Shown here one piece after another: positions 34,401-56,600 of a stretch of 64,000 bases of DNA. The notes under the pieces are model-generated. The model saw only the letters and a program-made list of their open reading frames with translations, was not told where the DNA came from and did not search any database. The stretch is from Oscarella lobularis (lineage: Eukaryota; Porifera; Homoscleromorpha; Homosclerophorida; Oscarellidae). The DNA lies in NCBI RefSeq assembly GCF_947507565.1, contig NC_089179.1, forward strand, positions 1-64,000. The letters are read 5' to 3'. Positions within the stretch are counted from its first letter, which is position 1; the number at the start of each line of letters is the position of its first letter. Made by a program: the position numbers and the translations under genes.

Positions 34401-36484
34401 TCAAAGACGATGGGTATAGTGAAAGTATCGAATTTTCCTTTTCCCACGCCACCCGAGCAGGAGGCAATTAAAGTGCGCTGCATTGGCCCCTTGTTTATCG
34501 TTCTAATAAGCTAAACTCTAATGAGTTTAGACTGCAGAGAAATTGCTCATTAACCTGGGTGCAATTGCTAAAGAGACGCGACGTTCTACAGGTTAGAGAA
34601 GACTTCTACGAAGACAATACTGCAGGGCTCGTTTAGAGACAGACAGCGACGCCTTTTCTGTTACGGCTCTTGGTCACACAATGTCCAAATTTCCTCTCTC
34701 TCCTAAATACGCCAAAATGCTTGTAGTTGGGCATCAATTTAATTGTCTACCCTACGTTGTGACACTCGTTGCCGCGCTCGGAGCCAGGGTAACATTTTTA
34801 GGGGGGGTAGAATACGTTTTGAGACGTTTTTCTACAGGAACTGCTGTGCGAGTCTACTCCAGGCACTGTAACCAACACATCGTGCCTTGAACTACATTAA
34901 AATTTAATTTTTTGTCTAGGGGGGTGAACTGAAATGGTTACAGAGGCGAAAATTCTGGGCTGGACAGGTTATTTATCTATATCCTTTGTTGTGACGCAGA
35001 GGGAGAGGAGACTCTCTCGTTTTTTTTTTCTAGGGAGAGTCTGGACTCTTAGGAGACTTCATGGTCTTACTGAGAGCCGTCGGAGCATGCGAATATTCAG
35101 GAAACGCCGAGAAATTCTGCACGGAAAATGGCCTTCGATACAAGGCAATGATCGAAGCGAGAAAACTGAGAGCTCAATTAACAAACTCTGGTATATAATA
35201 TCAAGCATTTTTTCTCTAATAACACTCACTGTCTCTCAGTCAATAAGGTGGTAAAGACAGTTGATTTGGGTATTGATCCCAAGATGCCACCTCCATCACA
35301 ACAGCAGGTTTGCGGTTTTTATTATTTCGCTTCATATGTTGCAATTTGTCGCTCGTTGCTAAATAGGCACGAATTCTACGACAAATCGTTTTAGCAGGAT
35401 TAGCAGGCCACGTAGCAAAGTAAGAGGGATGCCCCCTCTCCCCCCCGGGGGGGATACAGTGTCTCTTGTCTGTCAAAGGAAGACGACTGCAGCTGACGGG
35501 GAGAATGTCTACGAGGTAAAGTCGTCGTATTAAAATTGACCAATTAATAGGTACATACATATTACTTGCAGACTCTAGTTACGGCAGAACCGGCCTTCAT
35601 TCATCCGACGTCCGTTCTCAGTCAAAAAAAGCCCGACTACGTGGTGTTCGAGGAATTATTTGAAGCTGGGAAAATTTATATGAGAGGTAGGAATGAAATG
35701 CAGCAGTCGAAAGTCTAGAATAGAAAAGTGCGTTAGGCTTGTGCGCTATCGAACCTGAATGGTTGCCCATTTTGGCTTCGAATCAGTGCACCTTCTCCAA
35801 ACCCCTAGAACAGCCACCTCCGACTTACGACGTCGAAAGCGGATCAATCAAGTGTCACAGGTCATCGACGTTTGGTAAGTAAACTCGCGGAATCCTTTGT
35901 CAAACGCAACGAAGACGTCACTCATTTCTATTTTTCTTCGCTTCCTAGGCACTTGTTGCTGGACTTTGCCCGCTGTCGAACTCGATTATCCCTTCGGACT
36001 TGACAAATACAAGTGGTTTGCTCGATTTTTGCTCGAGGGAAAGGTAAGGCTTTTGCATGGCAATTGCTTCAATTTGCGGAGTAGTCATGCGATGCCTTGG
36101 GCGGCATTTGCATCAGGTGGTCACGAAGCTAGCTCATTACACGTCTTCCTTGCTAAGCAGCCCGTCTGTCATGATTAAATCGTGGTCTAAGTAATTCAAT
36201 GGACTTCCTAGAAGCTTTCTATTCTTTGCATGCTCTCTCTTTGCAGGCTGCACAAGAGAACGGAACTAATCCTCGCATCGTTGATCGAAAAAGGCGTCGA
36301 CAATCGATCGCGTCTCGTCGACGAATTCGAGAAAAACAATCGATGTGAGTTTTCCTTCTCATCCTCAAGGCGACGGCCCAACAGACGCTCTCTTGCTTTT
36401 ACAGACCTTTTACGTGAATACCTAGAGTGGCTGCCGGCCGATAAGCACAACGAAATTACACTTGCCTGGCCTCCCAGTTTATAG
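31490..36484 (+). CDS. DHX37: DEAH-box RNA helicase DHX37 (yeast Dhr1)
   Basis: A many-exon gene starting at [10 protein letters not shown]. The N-terminal region is Lys/Glu-rich with nuclear-type basic clusters and a match to the family's [22 protein letters not shown] segment. Helicase motifs appear in order: [10 protein letters not shown] (near 32476), [29 protein letters not shown] (33036-33053), [35 protein letters not shown] and [14 protein letters not shown]-terminal winged-helix/OB region follows ([23 protein letters not shown]), ending [21 protein letters not shown]37 is the U3 snoRNP-associated helicase of small-subunit ribosome assembly in the nucleolus. An acidic linker of poly-Glu (near 33590) sits between RecA lobes. 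The start is 95 bp after the RAB gene. Confidence 0.94.
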
Positions 36485-36625
36485 CAGGTAAAATTGTATA
36501 TAGGCAGCTACACATGCTGTTCATCCAAAGTCCTGTCATAGCAAAAGTAATAACGGGGGCTCCCCTCTACTAAATTCGTCTCTTGTCGAGACACAGAGCA
36601 CTAACGAACTAACGCAACCCTACTA
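36485..36625. other. Convergent intergenic gap, DHX37 and Rac-like GTPase
   Basis: 141 bp separate the two stop codons and must hold both polyadenylation sites, or the 3' UTRs overlap. No canonical AATAAA is seen on the plus strand in this gap. Nothing else is recognisable. Confidence 0.6.
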
Positions 36626-38168
36626 CTACATGACTATGCACTGTTCGCTTCCCTTGCCAAGGCTTCCTTTCCGTCGCTTTGGCTTATTTGCCGCCGCCGC
36701 CGCCGCCGCCGCATTCGCCCTTCCGATGACGGCACTGACCGATTGTGTAAAAACTTCCTCGACCCCCTTTTTTCGTTTTGCCGAGCTCTCGACATACGCT
36801 GCCGCTCCCACTTCGCGAGCAAACTTTATCGCACTCTCCGAATTGACGAGCTCTTTATCGTCGGCTATCAATCCTTTCAGCGTAGCCGGATTTTCCCTCA
36901 GGTCGACTTTAGTTGCGATTATTACAAACGGTGTTTCGGGACAGTGGTGCTTGATTTCGGGTATCCACTATAAAAGAAAATAAACCGATTTTAGCGCCCC
37001 ACTGTTTTTAGTTTTATCGCTACACTGGGGACCGATTTAGTACTATATTATCTCTTCTGGGAGGGTGTCTGATTCTCCGATAGCCGTGGTACTCCGGGAG
37101 AAAAGTTCGCTTTCTTCCGGTAACCGGCGGCGTTCGGAGAAGCGAAATCGAATCCGACCTTTATACCTTTGATTTAACGTTTTCGAACGATTCCGGAGAG
37201 GCAGGTGAAAAGCAAACCAAGAAAACGTCTGTCGTTCGATAGGCAACTGGTCGAAATTCTTCGTATTCGTCCTTGCCTATACGAATTAACATGTTATCCA
37301 TAATGTAAATGGCGCGTCGAGGATTGTTGCGGTCGGCGAAAGAATTGCGTTCGCCTCCGCGCATCGCTTCCTTACCGCCCGTGTCCCACAAACGCAGGAA
37401 GAAGGGTTTGCCTTCGATGACGGCAACGTGGTCGTAATCGTCGAACACCTGCATAGCACGAGAGGATGCAAAAATAGAGCTGCGGTAGGGTGAGTTTGTG
37501 TACATTAGAGATACACGATGAGTGTATTTTGCACTGGGTAGCTATGACTTCGCTCGCCCTCGCGCAGGCCGGGGGGTTTCAACGACCCGTGTGGTTGCGT
37601 CTAGGTACGCACACACCCACACAACTCGCCGAAACACGTTCAAAACGCCACGTTTTTCCCCACCGGTTATCATTACGGGGTCGCGGGTGCACGGCCGCAT
37701 GCAATTGCGGAACTGCTTCGCCCGCGGGATTTTTTTTATCGCGGTCGATCGATCGATCGCGTGGACTCGGAAGCAGTTAGTCGGCCTGGGAATGACTGTT
37801 ATCGTCGTCGATCCGCGTCAGGTGCCGACGCGGGGAGACGGGGAAAAGCGACGGAAAAAGAAACGAAGCGCAAAGGGTCGATCGATCGGGGCGCGTGTAG
37901 CTGCATAGTGCGTTGGCGCCGTCTCTCACGATCACATCATTATAATTTACTTCGTTTTGCTAGCTAGCTCTTACTGAAATGCATGACGCAGAAGTGGAAG
38001 TGTGCAACGGGGATCGGGGTCACTACGCGCGTTGTGGTCAGCTTAGAAGGAAGCGAAACGTACCGTTGGTGTCGTAGTTGCTGGAAATTCGCCTTGGATG
38101 TAGGTGGAAAGAAGGCTCGTCTTTCCAGTCGATTCGTCTCCTACGGTGACGATCTGGATGGCTTGCAT
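36626..38168 (-). CDS. Atypical Rac-like Rho-family GTPase
   Basis: Four exons (38168-38064, 37448-37376, 37276-37167, 36967-36626) give 209 residues with a C-terminal CIVM prenylation box after a Lys/Arg stretch. The body aligns along its length with Rac/Cdc42: [83 protein letters not shown] and the Rho insert region. Two key sites differ: the P-loop has Glu where Rac has Gly12, and switch II has DTGGK where Rac has DTAGQ61. These residues underlie GTP hydrolysis, so I infer a constitutively GTP-bound protein, as in Rnd. Intron 2 (37375-37277) is open in frame and can be mistaken for a 33-residue insert. A poly-Ala run near the C-terminus comes from (GCC)n. Intron 1 is long (614 bp). Confidence 0.85.
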
Positions 38169-38594
38169 ATTGAGCGGGTTCGCTAATGCGCGTTCTGTTC
38201 GGCTCGCGAGCAGCTGAGAGACTGGAAAGATGATCCGGCTCGGGGGAGGGTATAGGGAATTAGCGCGGCGTATATCGAAGCTGCGTGGGGCAGGGAATTG
38301 AGATGCAATTTCAACTTCCGCCACGCACACATTCGCTCCAGTGTGCTAATGCAATTAGACAAAAAGCCCTCTAAGTGTTACTTCCTCTCTTTACCGCCTA
38401 AAAATTGTTTACCGTTCATTTCCCTATGTAGACACTGGCGGAGTGGCAATATGATTTGAAGCGTGACTGCGTCGCACGAGTGGGCAAGCAATCGATTTTT
38501 ATCGTCATACAGTAAGAGATGAAGGCCGAAGGTGTGCAACGACGTCATCGTCGTCGTCATCACGGACTCGTCGGCTCAACGCGCGCTAATCAAT
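38169..38594. promoter_or_regulatory. Divergent intergenic region between Rac-like GTPase and VPS53
   Basis: 426 bp separate two divergent start codons. It contains no gene I can support. Visible features are ACGACGTCATCG at about 38539, just upstream of VPS53, and short direct GTCGTC repeats. It presumably carries both promoters. Confidence 0.5.
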
Positions 38595-41500
38595 ATGGCG
38601 TCCTCGGAAAGCGTCGTCGATCAAGACGACGATATAGCCGCCGAAGACGACGTCGGCTTTCCACTAAAGTTTCCCCCAGACGTAGAGGAAGCTATAGCAG
38701 AGGTCAAACCTGCAGAAAAACGAGAAAAAGCGCTTAGAATCGAACGTTTAGGTTCTTCCGAGCAACGATCCACTCGACAGCCCCGATTTCAATCCAATCG
38801 ACTACATCAACCAATTATTTCCAACCGAACAAGTGAGTCAGAGCGAAAAAGAAACGTTTTATTACGATATTCGTCTACAGTCTCTGTCGAATATCGACGA
38901 CAAAATCGGGCGAATGCGACTCGTCATAAGGCGACTGGACGGTCAAATTCGAGAAGCAGTAAGAGGACAAACGAACGTCGGTCACGACGGTCGACAGGTG
39001 AGAAAGAGAGACAAAGAAAATTTGAAAAAAATATGTGCGTATTTGCGCAAAGTCCCTTGAAGAAGCCCAGAGGGCCATACGAGAACTGTTTCTTCGAATT
39101 AAAGATATCAAGACTAAAGCGGATCGTTCAGAGCAGATGGTGAGGGTGGGGGAGAGAGAGCAGGGAGCACATTGACACTGGTACATGTACAGGTTAAAGA
39201 GATCACGAGAGATATTAAGCAGCTGGATCATGCCAAACGACATTTGACAACTTCAATAACGACTCTCAATCACGTGCACATGTTAGTCGGCGGCGTCGAG
39301 AGTTTAAAGTGAGGAAAAAATTGCGCTACAGTCAGTACGTCAACGAATTCAAAATCTTTTTCCTTTAGAAATCTCGCTAGACGGAGACAATACGGGGAAA
39401 TACATCAGCTCTTGCAGGCAGTCGTCAATGTAGTAGAACATTTTCACAAACACCAAGGAATAGCGCAAATTCGACAATTATCAGACAGGTAAATAAAATA
39501 GGAAAAATTTACGTTATTTTGACTTTTTTTGTCAGCGTTCGCAAGTTACAAGACGAATTAGCTATGCAAATCAAGGGAGATTTTCAGGATGCCTATGGAA
39601 AGCAAGGCACTAGGGTATGTCTCATTATTTATAGACTACGTGTCGTGTAAAACAAAAAACGTTCTCTGTTTAGAGCATTCCTCAAGAGCAACTTGCTCAC
39701 GCTTGCAAAGTGGTTGACGTTCTGGAGAAAAGAGTCAGGTGATCTCCTCCCCCTCGCATTTCCTATGCAATTCCATTACTATCATATCTTATCTTCCATC
39801 TCAGAGATGATTTGGTTGAGTGGTACATTAACCTCGAGCTCGCTGAATACACGGTTTTATTTCATGAGAGCGAGGATGTGTGGCGGCTGGCGGCGCGCCC
39901 TTGTTTAGTTAACGTGTTCATCGTTTCTCTTCTTCTTCTTTAGGCTTCTTGGCTGGACAAGATTGATCGAAGATATGCGTGGCTTCGACGCGTTCTCGTT
40001 CAATACCAACAGGAAGGAACGAAGATATTTCCGCCTTCGTGGCACGTCGCTGAGCGCATAACGGAGCGTTTTTGCGAAGTGACAAGGTAGAGAGAGAGAG
40101 ACGCAGCTGAGCAGACGTTAGGCCGACACAACGTAACGTAACGCTTGATTGGTCGCTTGCCTTTGTGACATCATTGGCTCTCCTTGACCATATTTGGAAG
40201 TTGCGTTACGTTTACGTTACGTCTCTCCTCTAGGGATGATCTAGCCAAGTTGATGACGGATCGTGCCTCGTCTTTGGAAGTGAAACTGCTCCTCTTTGCT
40301 ATACAAAAGACGACTTCATTCGAGAAAGTCTTATCTCAGCAATTTGTTACTTATCGAACAGAGAAGGAAGTAATTCAATCATATATAGCAGCTATCATGA
40401 CTTTGTCTCATCCTCTCTCCCAAGGACTCTCCACGTGACGAGGACGGTGATGACGTAACAGCCGCGGAAGACGACGATGACGAAGACGAAAACGAGCCAA
40501 GGGTACATACGCTCGCGTTTTTCCTACTCTTGGCTATTTTTTACAGGAGAACGACAATGACGTCGACGAAATCAAACGTCGAAAGAAACCGTCATCACCT
40601 TTTCTAGGAATGATATCCTCTTGCTTTGAACCTCATCTCAACGTCTACATTGAGTCTCAAGACAAGTGAGGAGCGCGAGCAGAAAATATTTTATGATGAC
40701 GTCATTTATTAGAAACTTGGCCGAATTGCTCGACCGATTCGTTCAAGATTACAAGAGCAAGGGCGCTCCTACGGCGTCGGTTGAAGGCGGCGGCGTCGTT
40801 CTGCCAAGCTGCTCCGATCTTTTTGTCTTTTATAAAAAGTGCATGGTTCAGTGCTCGCAGCTGAGCACGGGAGAACCACTTCTACAGCTAATGGGCGTCT
40901 TTCAAAAGTACCTCAAGGAATACGGCGCTCGTCTTCTAACGGCAAACCTTCCAAAGTAAGCGCCTTTCTCACGTTTACCGACGCAACGTTACGTAGTCTT
41001 GTCATTGGTCCGCTTGCCTTTGTGACATCATCGACCTCTGACTACTAAATCCCCGTCTGTTGCCTAGGACTACAGTGAGTGGGGGACTCAGTTTCTTGAA
41101 GGATGTCGAGGTGAAGTTAAATGCCGACGAATTGGCTCGAACCTGCTGCATATTGAGCACAGCTGAGTATTGTTTGGACACTACACAACAGGTGAAAGAT
41201 GCAATCCACGTATAAATAGGATCTATTGTCTTCTCATTGTCGTAGCTTGAAGAAAAACTGAAATCCAAAGTTAAGCGAGCCTATGTAGAGCGAGTTCACT
41301 TTACTCCCGTAGTGGACATGTTTCAAGGGTAAGAGACGATATTTTAGTAGTAAAAAATAATAAATATATATCTTTTGTTATTAGAGTGATTAATAGTTGC
41401 GTGCAACTCTTAGTTCAGCAATTGGAGACAGCCTGCGATGCACCACTCACTGCTATGATTAAGGTACTAATAATTTATTAATTTTATGGATTATGAAATA

Positions 41501-42551
41501 GTATCGTTTTAATGTGTTTAGACCCACTGGCAGACCGTTGAAGCGGTGGGGGATCAGAGTCCATACGTCACTGCAATTGGAGTTCACGTTCGAGACACTA
41601 TTCCCGTTATACGAAACAACTTGGCATCTGCTCGGAAATATTTCACCAACTTTTGCCTGAAATTTGTAAAGTAAGATCTCTTGTGGAGAAATCTCGAACA
41701 ATGGGTGGGGATTTTTTCTTTTACAGTTCCTTTATACCCAAGTTTGTTATTCATTTGTACAAGTGCAAGCCAGTTAGCACTGTTGGAGCCGAGCAGGTAA
41801 GGATAGATCAATAAGGGGGCCCCCCCTTTTTCTACAAGGGTATTTTCTATCAGCTGCTATTGGACGCACATTCAATCAAAACGATCCTATTGGACTTACC
41901 CTCTGTTGGATCAGCCATCAGCCGAAAGCCCCCCGCCAGGTAAACCTTCAATTCATTCACACTAGGCGACGCAACGTTACGTAAGAACTTGATTGGTCAC
42001 TTGCCTTTGTGACATCACGTAACTTCCAAATATGGTCAGGAGAGTGATGTCACAAAGGCAAGCAACCAATCAAGAGACGAATTCTTACATTACGTCACCT
42101 TGCGTCATTTCCATAGCTACACGAAAATAGTCAACAAAGGGATGTCAAGAGCTGAAATGATACTGAAAGTATGTACCCGTATGGTCTCCGCGCGAGCAGC
42201 GACTCTAGATTGTTTCTCTTTTCAGATAGTCATGTCTCCGCACGACCAAGCGAAGCCGTTTGTAACAAGCTATTTGAAATTACTTGAAAATTCGGATCAA
42301 GGGGATTTTCAGAAAGTCTTAGAAATGAAGGTGAGATCTCGCGTTTACGTAAGTGTGCACGTGCCCTATTTCGTCTTTGAGTACAGGGACTAAAGCGAAG
42401 CGAACAGAATCCTCTTATGGAGGAATTCCGAAGTCAAGGGCCGAGTCGCGAGCGAGGTGCGACGTCTGCCGCTCACTCGTCAGAACCCGCAAAAGAACAG
42501 CAGTCAAGTCGCATAAAAAAGCTCGAAAGACTCATCAAAAGACAATTCTAA
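38595..42551 (+). CDS. VPS53: VPS53, subunit of the GARP and EARP tethering complexes
   Basis: A many-exon gene starting [10 protein letters not shown]. Conserved segments follow the family order: [132 protein letters not shown] and [17 protein letters not shown], ending [15 protein letters not shown], nearly the same C-terminus as animal orthologues. VPS53 is a CATCHR-family rod that with VPS51/52/54 (GARP) or VPS50 (EARP) tethers endosome-derived vesicles at the trans-Golgi and recycling endosome. Three introns carry members of the same inverted-repeat element family. The 3' end faces BLTP2. Confidence 0.95.
40124..40222. mobile_element. Intronic MITE-like element, copy 2 (VPS53)
   Basis: It runs from GACACAACGTAACGTAACG to GTTACGTTTACGTTACGTC, with the core TTGATTGGTCGCTTGCCTTT, GTGACATCA and TTGACCATATTTGG between. 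It lies 36 bp after the donor (GTAGAG) and ends 12 bp before the acceptor of a ~147-bp intron. Sense orientation to VPS53. Confidence 0.82.
40978..41038. mobile_element. Intronic MITE-like element, copy 3, truncated (VPS53)
   Basis: Left end GACGCAACGTTACGTAG and core CATTGGTCCGCTTGCCTTTG, GTGACATCATC are present, but the TGACCATATTTGG half and right terminal repeat are missing. It starts about 20 bp after the donor GTAAGCGCC. Sense orientation. The intron is about 112 bp. Confidence 0.7.
41962..42106. mobile_element. Intronic MITE-like element, copy 4, palindromic (VPS53)
   Basis: This copy contains the core twice in inverted orientation: ACTTGATTGGTCACTTGCC near 41990 and GGCAAGCAACCAATCAAG near 42060, flanked by CTAGGCGACGCAACG and TTACGTCACCTTGCGTC. 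The transcript would fold into a hairpin of over 50 bp. It fills nearly the whole ~177-bp intron, starting 21 bp after the donor GTAAACC and ending about 10 bp before the acceptor. Confidence 0.82.
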
Positions 42552-43425
42552 ATGAGAATGCGTCTTCGGGATTTCTATACGGGATGTCGACGCACGTGAT
42601 TCACGACCTCGCCTCGTGTTCGTCGTTTCTCCTCTTTTTCTTCAGAAATCAGCGCGTTTTTTTACTGTTTAAGGTCTCTCTTGGGGTCTCGGCGTGGAGA
42701 TGCTTCGTCTAACCCAGTTGCGCGTTCAATATGTCAGCTACAATGCCGTCGCCTCTCTCTCTGTGCTTTCGAGTCGATCAGAAACGATTTTTCAGCGTGC
42801 GTGGATTGATACGACTAATCCGGATAAGGTTCTAAAGGAAAGAAGAAGTCGTTGATCGGGGCTTGGTTCATGGAGGTAATTATTTATTGATTTCCCCTTG
42901 TCACAAGTGTTTTGTCATGTAGTTGTTCTCTCAATCGGACGAGGCAGACGCAGCCATCTCTCTGGGCCGAGAGCGATAAATTGGCCGTACCTCTGCAGAG
43001 GCTATAGAGCGCCTCCCCGTGTAAGGCAGGGCACTGGCGGGTAATGACAGTGACGCCCCTTGGAATTGCACCTGTGAGTGGACTGACATCCCAGCTGCCA
43101 CTTTCACAGTCCAAGGCTCGGAGCCAGGAGGTTAAACGGGCTCACCCTCCGCGGGGGAGTATGGAGTGACCCCACGAGTCCGTTGACTCACAGCAGGTGC
43201 CCACCTGGCCTTGCCTCCCATTTGGGGCGAGGGGGTGGATGGAGGAGAGGGAGAACTATGCTCAATTTTTGAATTAACATCCGGGACTTTATTGAAATAA
43301 AATTTAAATATGACCCATGCTGCTTTTTTGCACAATGTAGCGCGCTTGCAAGAGCCTGAACGTGCGTATATTGTGTGCCTACTACTCACAGTACAAAAAA
43401 AGAGGATATATATATTAAATACCGA
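42552..43425. other. Convergent intergenic region with a GC-rich unclassified insert
   Basis: 874 bp separate the VPS53 and BLTP2 stops. A 51-codon open frame occurs at 42700-42855 (MLRLTQLRVQYVSYN...) with no family I recognise and no strong support. The segment 42930-43260 is unlike its surroundings: GC-rich, few A/T runs, with CCTCCCCGTGTAAGGCAGGG, CTCCGCGGGGGAG and AGGTGCCCACCTGG self-complementary pieces. It may be a SINE, retroelement fragment or structured RNA. No open frame or tRNA cloverleaf could be established. Confidence 0.45.
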
Positions 43426-53525
<10,100 letters not shown>

Positions 53526-53672
53526 GGCAAATCGACGAAACGAACTGCCGATGTCCCGGATATTTCGCAAGACTTCCAAACTCAAACCACCAAAAGAGAG
53601 AAAAAAACAGCAACAACGCCAAAGAAAAAACAAAAAAGCAAAGATCCCTTCCCTTTGAATGGTCTAAGAGGC

Positions 53673-56600
53673 CTAAGAGCGAAGGATGGCTTCGAAGAGT
53701 TGTTGCACCCCCGTTATGACGTCAGTTGTTCGCGTCTTGAGAGCCAACTGCAAAAAAAAACAGACAAAGTCAATAGCGACCGCAATAGAGCCAAATTCAT
53801 CCCGCTACAGCCCTATCTCGAATTGGCGCCAACTTTGCAGCTGACTAATAAATGTAGCTACTCACGTGAACTTGAGAAGCGCCCGGTTGGAATTTGAGTT
53901 CACCGAGAACCCAAATTCCATTCGTGAACTTCAACGAAACGTAGAGCATGTCCTTAGAAAGCCAAACATTGCCTCAAATCAATCAAAAAGTCCCTAGAAA
54001 ACGAACCTGTCCGTCAACAGTTCTCTTAGCAATGAGAAAAATGTTATTGCTCGCCAATTTCTGCTGAGCAGCATCTATAATATGAAAAAAATTGAAAATT
54101 GATACGCAAATAAGGAGTTTTAGAGACCTGCATGGATAGAGATGCCTTGAATCGCGTGCTGTTTCTCATTGTCAGCTGGAATGTCTTTCCACGTAGCCAA
54201 GAAAACTTTGCGATCTAAAAATAGAAAAAAAAACGAGAGTTGCGCGCGTCAATCCCTCCCCCCCTCCCACCCCCGTGTCTTTTACCCATTTGCCCGTCTT
54301 CCACCCACAAGGTATTGAATGGAACCAAGCAGACAAAGTAAAAGACGTCAACGTTGTTCTTAATAGCAATCTGCAGCTGATTGAGAGGATCCATTCTCTG
54401 AATAGGACCAACTAAAAAATAAATAAAACTCAGATTAATTAATAATAAATAACTGCACATCATACTTGTGTTGAGAGGAAGTGAAAACGTAGCAGAAGCG
54501 TTAGGAAAGATAGGAGACGGTATCTGCAATTGGCAAGCCGGAGTAATACCAAAACTAACGGCACAAATACGTCACACGTACCACACACCCCTTTTCTCAT
54601 ATCACTTCCTCCTATACCTGTTCTTGTTAAATTGAACAGCAAAGTCTCCCATTGGCTGCATGGCGCGATTCGTCACCGTCAAATCCATATAAAGCTGATT
54701 CTGTCGACGCGAAAACGTGCCGGAAACTTCGAGTCCTTTGCCTCGCGCCGCTTCAAGCCAAATGGCAGTCGGTTGGACGTACATTGAGCCTTGATTGGCT
54801 AGACCCATGCTTCCGGAAAGACCAAAGAGATCTCCGAGGCCGCCGCCGCCGCCGCCAGACGGAGCCGGAGCCGGAGCGGAAGTCTGACCGATCCCCACTC
54901 CAAGCTAAGAAATCTATTTTAGAAATCGTCCGGGAAACGCGCTAGAAACGTGTACGCTCGCGCATCAAACGGGTTCCTAGCACCCAACTCAACTGTACAC
55001 TACTCTACGGTCTGACGCGTCCGCAACAGAATCAAATTTATCACCCTAGAAGACGTATCTCATGAGAGGAGACGTTGGCGCCAAAATTGCAGCTGACTAA
55101 TAACTAGCTACCAGAGAGGCGACGAATTGGCGCCAAAAATTGCAGCTGACTAATAACTAGCTACTCGCGCGTGAACAGAAAGACGCAAGAATACGCACTG
55201 CGTAAACGCCGCGTCCTACTACTTCTCTTACCAATTCATCTAGGCCTCCGCCAAGAAGATCCATTCCTCCGCCGCCACCGCCGCCGCCGCTGGGGGCGAA
55301 GGCGGGAGCAGCAGCGGGCATCGTTTGTGGCTGAGGTGGCCCCAAATCCATGCTGAGAAGATCGCCTATTAGAGAATCTTGAGGCGCTTGAATAACTGTT
55401 GGTTGAACGGGAGCTGGAGCTGGGGCCAGAACGGCGGCCACTGCCTGAGGCGCTTCCGTTGACGCCGCCGCAGCCGGTGATCTAAGTCAAAATTATTTCT
55501 AATTTAAAATCAAAAATTTTTAATATATATTTACGGTTCTGCTCTCTGTGGCAATGTGACTCGCTTAACAGGCGTTCGTCCCTCGACAAATGCACTCGGA
55601 GGCTTGTGGTAGACGGAAGCCAACGTAGAAATGTGGCAAATCAATTCTAGAAAAAATATTCTATATAAATCAAAGACGTCACGTGACCTCTTTTCTACCG
55701 TCCAAAAGAGTCGGTTCAAGACGATCCGTCTCTTCCGATATCAAAGGCTTCTCAGCCAAAACAACTTCCTACAAAATTAATTAATTATTAATCTAAAGCC
55801 CATGCGAACAAACGGGACCTTAGCAGCAGCAGGATCTGTTGATAGCAATCGCCAATAAATGTATCCACGATCGCGCAAATCAGGATTATCACTCTCCTAA
55901 AAAATAAATAAATACATAGTTTTAAGTCACGTGTGCCACGTACCTGTGTAGCCAAGTTAAGAACTTGTTGAACGAGCTCCTGAGTCTCAGAAGGACGCTT
56001 GAGAAAGAGCTTCACAATGGCAGTGAGAAGTTGAAGTTGAACCTAAATAAATGAAGCTAGATTATATAATCAATATATCCGGCCACGCCCACCATGGTGC
56101 TTTCGTCTTGGAAACCGTCAAGAAAGGACTTGAGTAGCTCATCAGCGTTATCAATTCTCTCCGCGTATTCTCCCACAATCCAGATCATAGAAGCTCTAGA
56201 GAACTCATTTATATCAATTTAATTCAATGATGAGACTTTGTACTCACTTTGCTTCTGGTTCGTCGAGTGAGTCGAGATTCTCACACAGCGTTGCTATGAT
56301 ACTCTCGTACTTATTGGGATATTTACGAAAGATGTCCTGTCACAACAACCAAAATTAAATAATTAATTAAAATAATGACGTCATTACTCACTTTGATAAC
56401 AACGATGGCTTCTTGGACAACGTAATTGACTTTCGTCTGAATCAATTCGACGAGCGTGGAAACGCAACGTTCAGCCGTTTGCTAATAAATACATAAATAA
56501 ATAGATATCACGTGACCAAAATATGGTTTTTACTTCGACTTTGATAGCACAACGGCCAATAGCTCTGACTGACTTTCTTACGAAATCGACATCCACTTCC

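Noticed and set aside
42700-42855. 51-residue open frame as a mitochondrial ATP synthase epsilon-type small protein
   Set aside because: Length fits and a short stretch looks similar, but the Trp-Arg and following conserved residues do not align in any frame.
42884-43389. Minus-strand frames in the GC-rich insert as a gene
   Set aside because: No similarity to any family, no splice structure, and the segment looks like a repeat or structured DNA.
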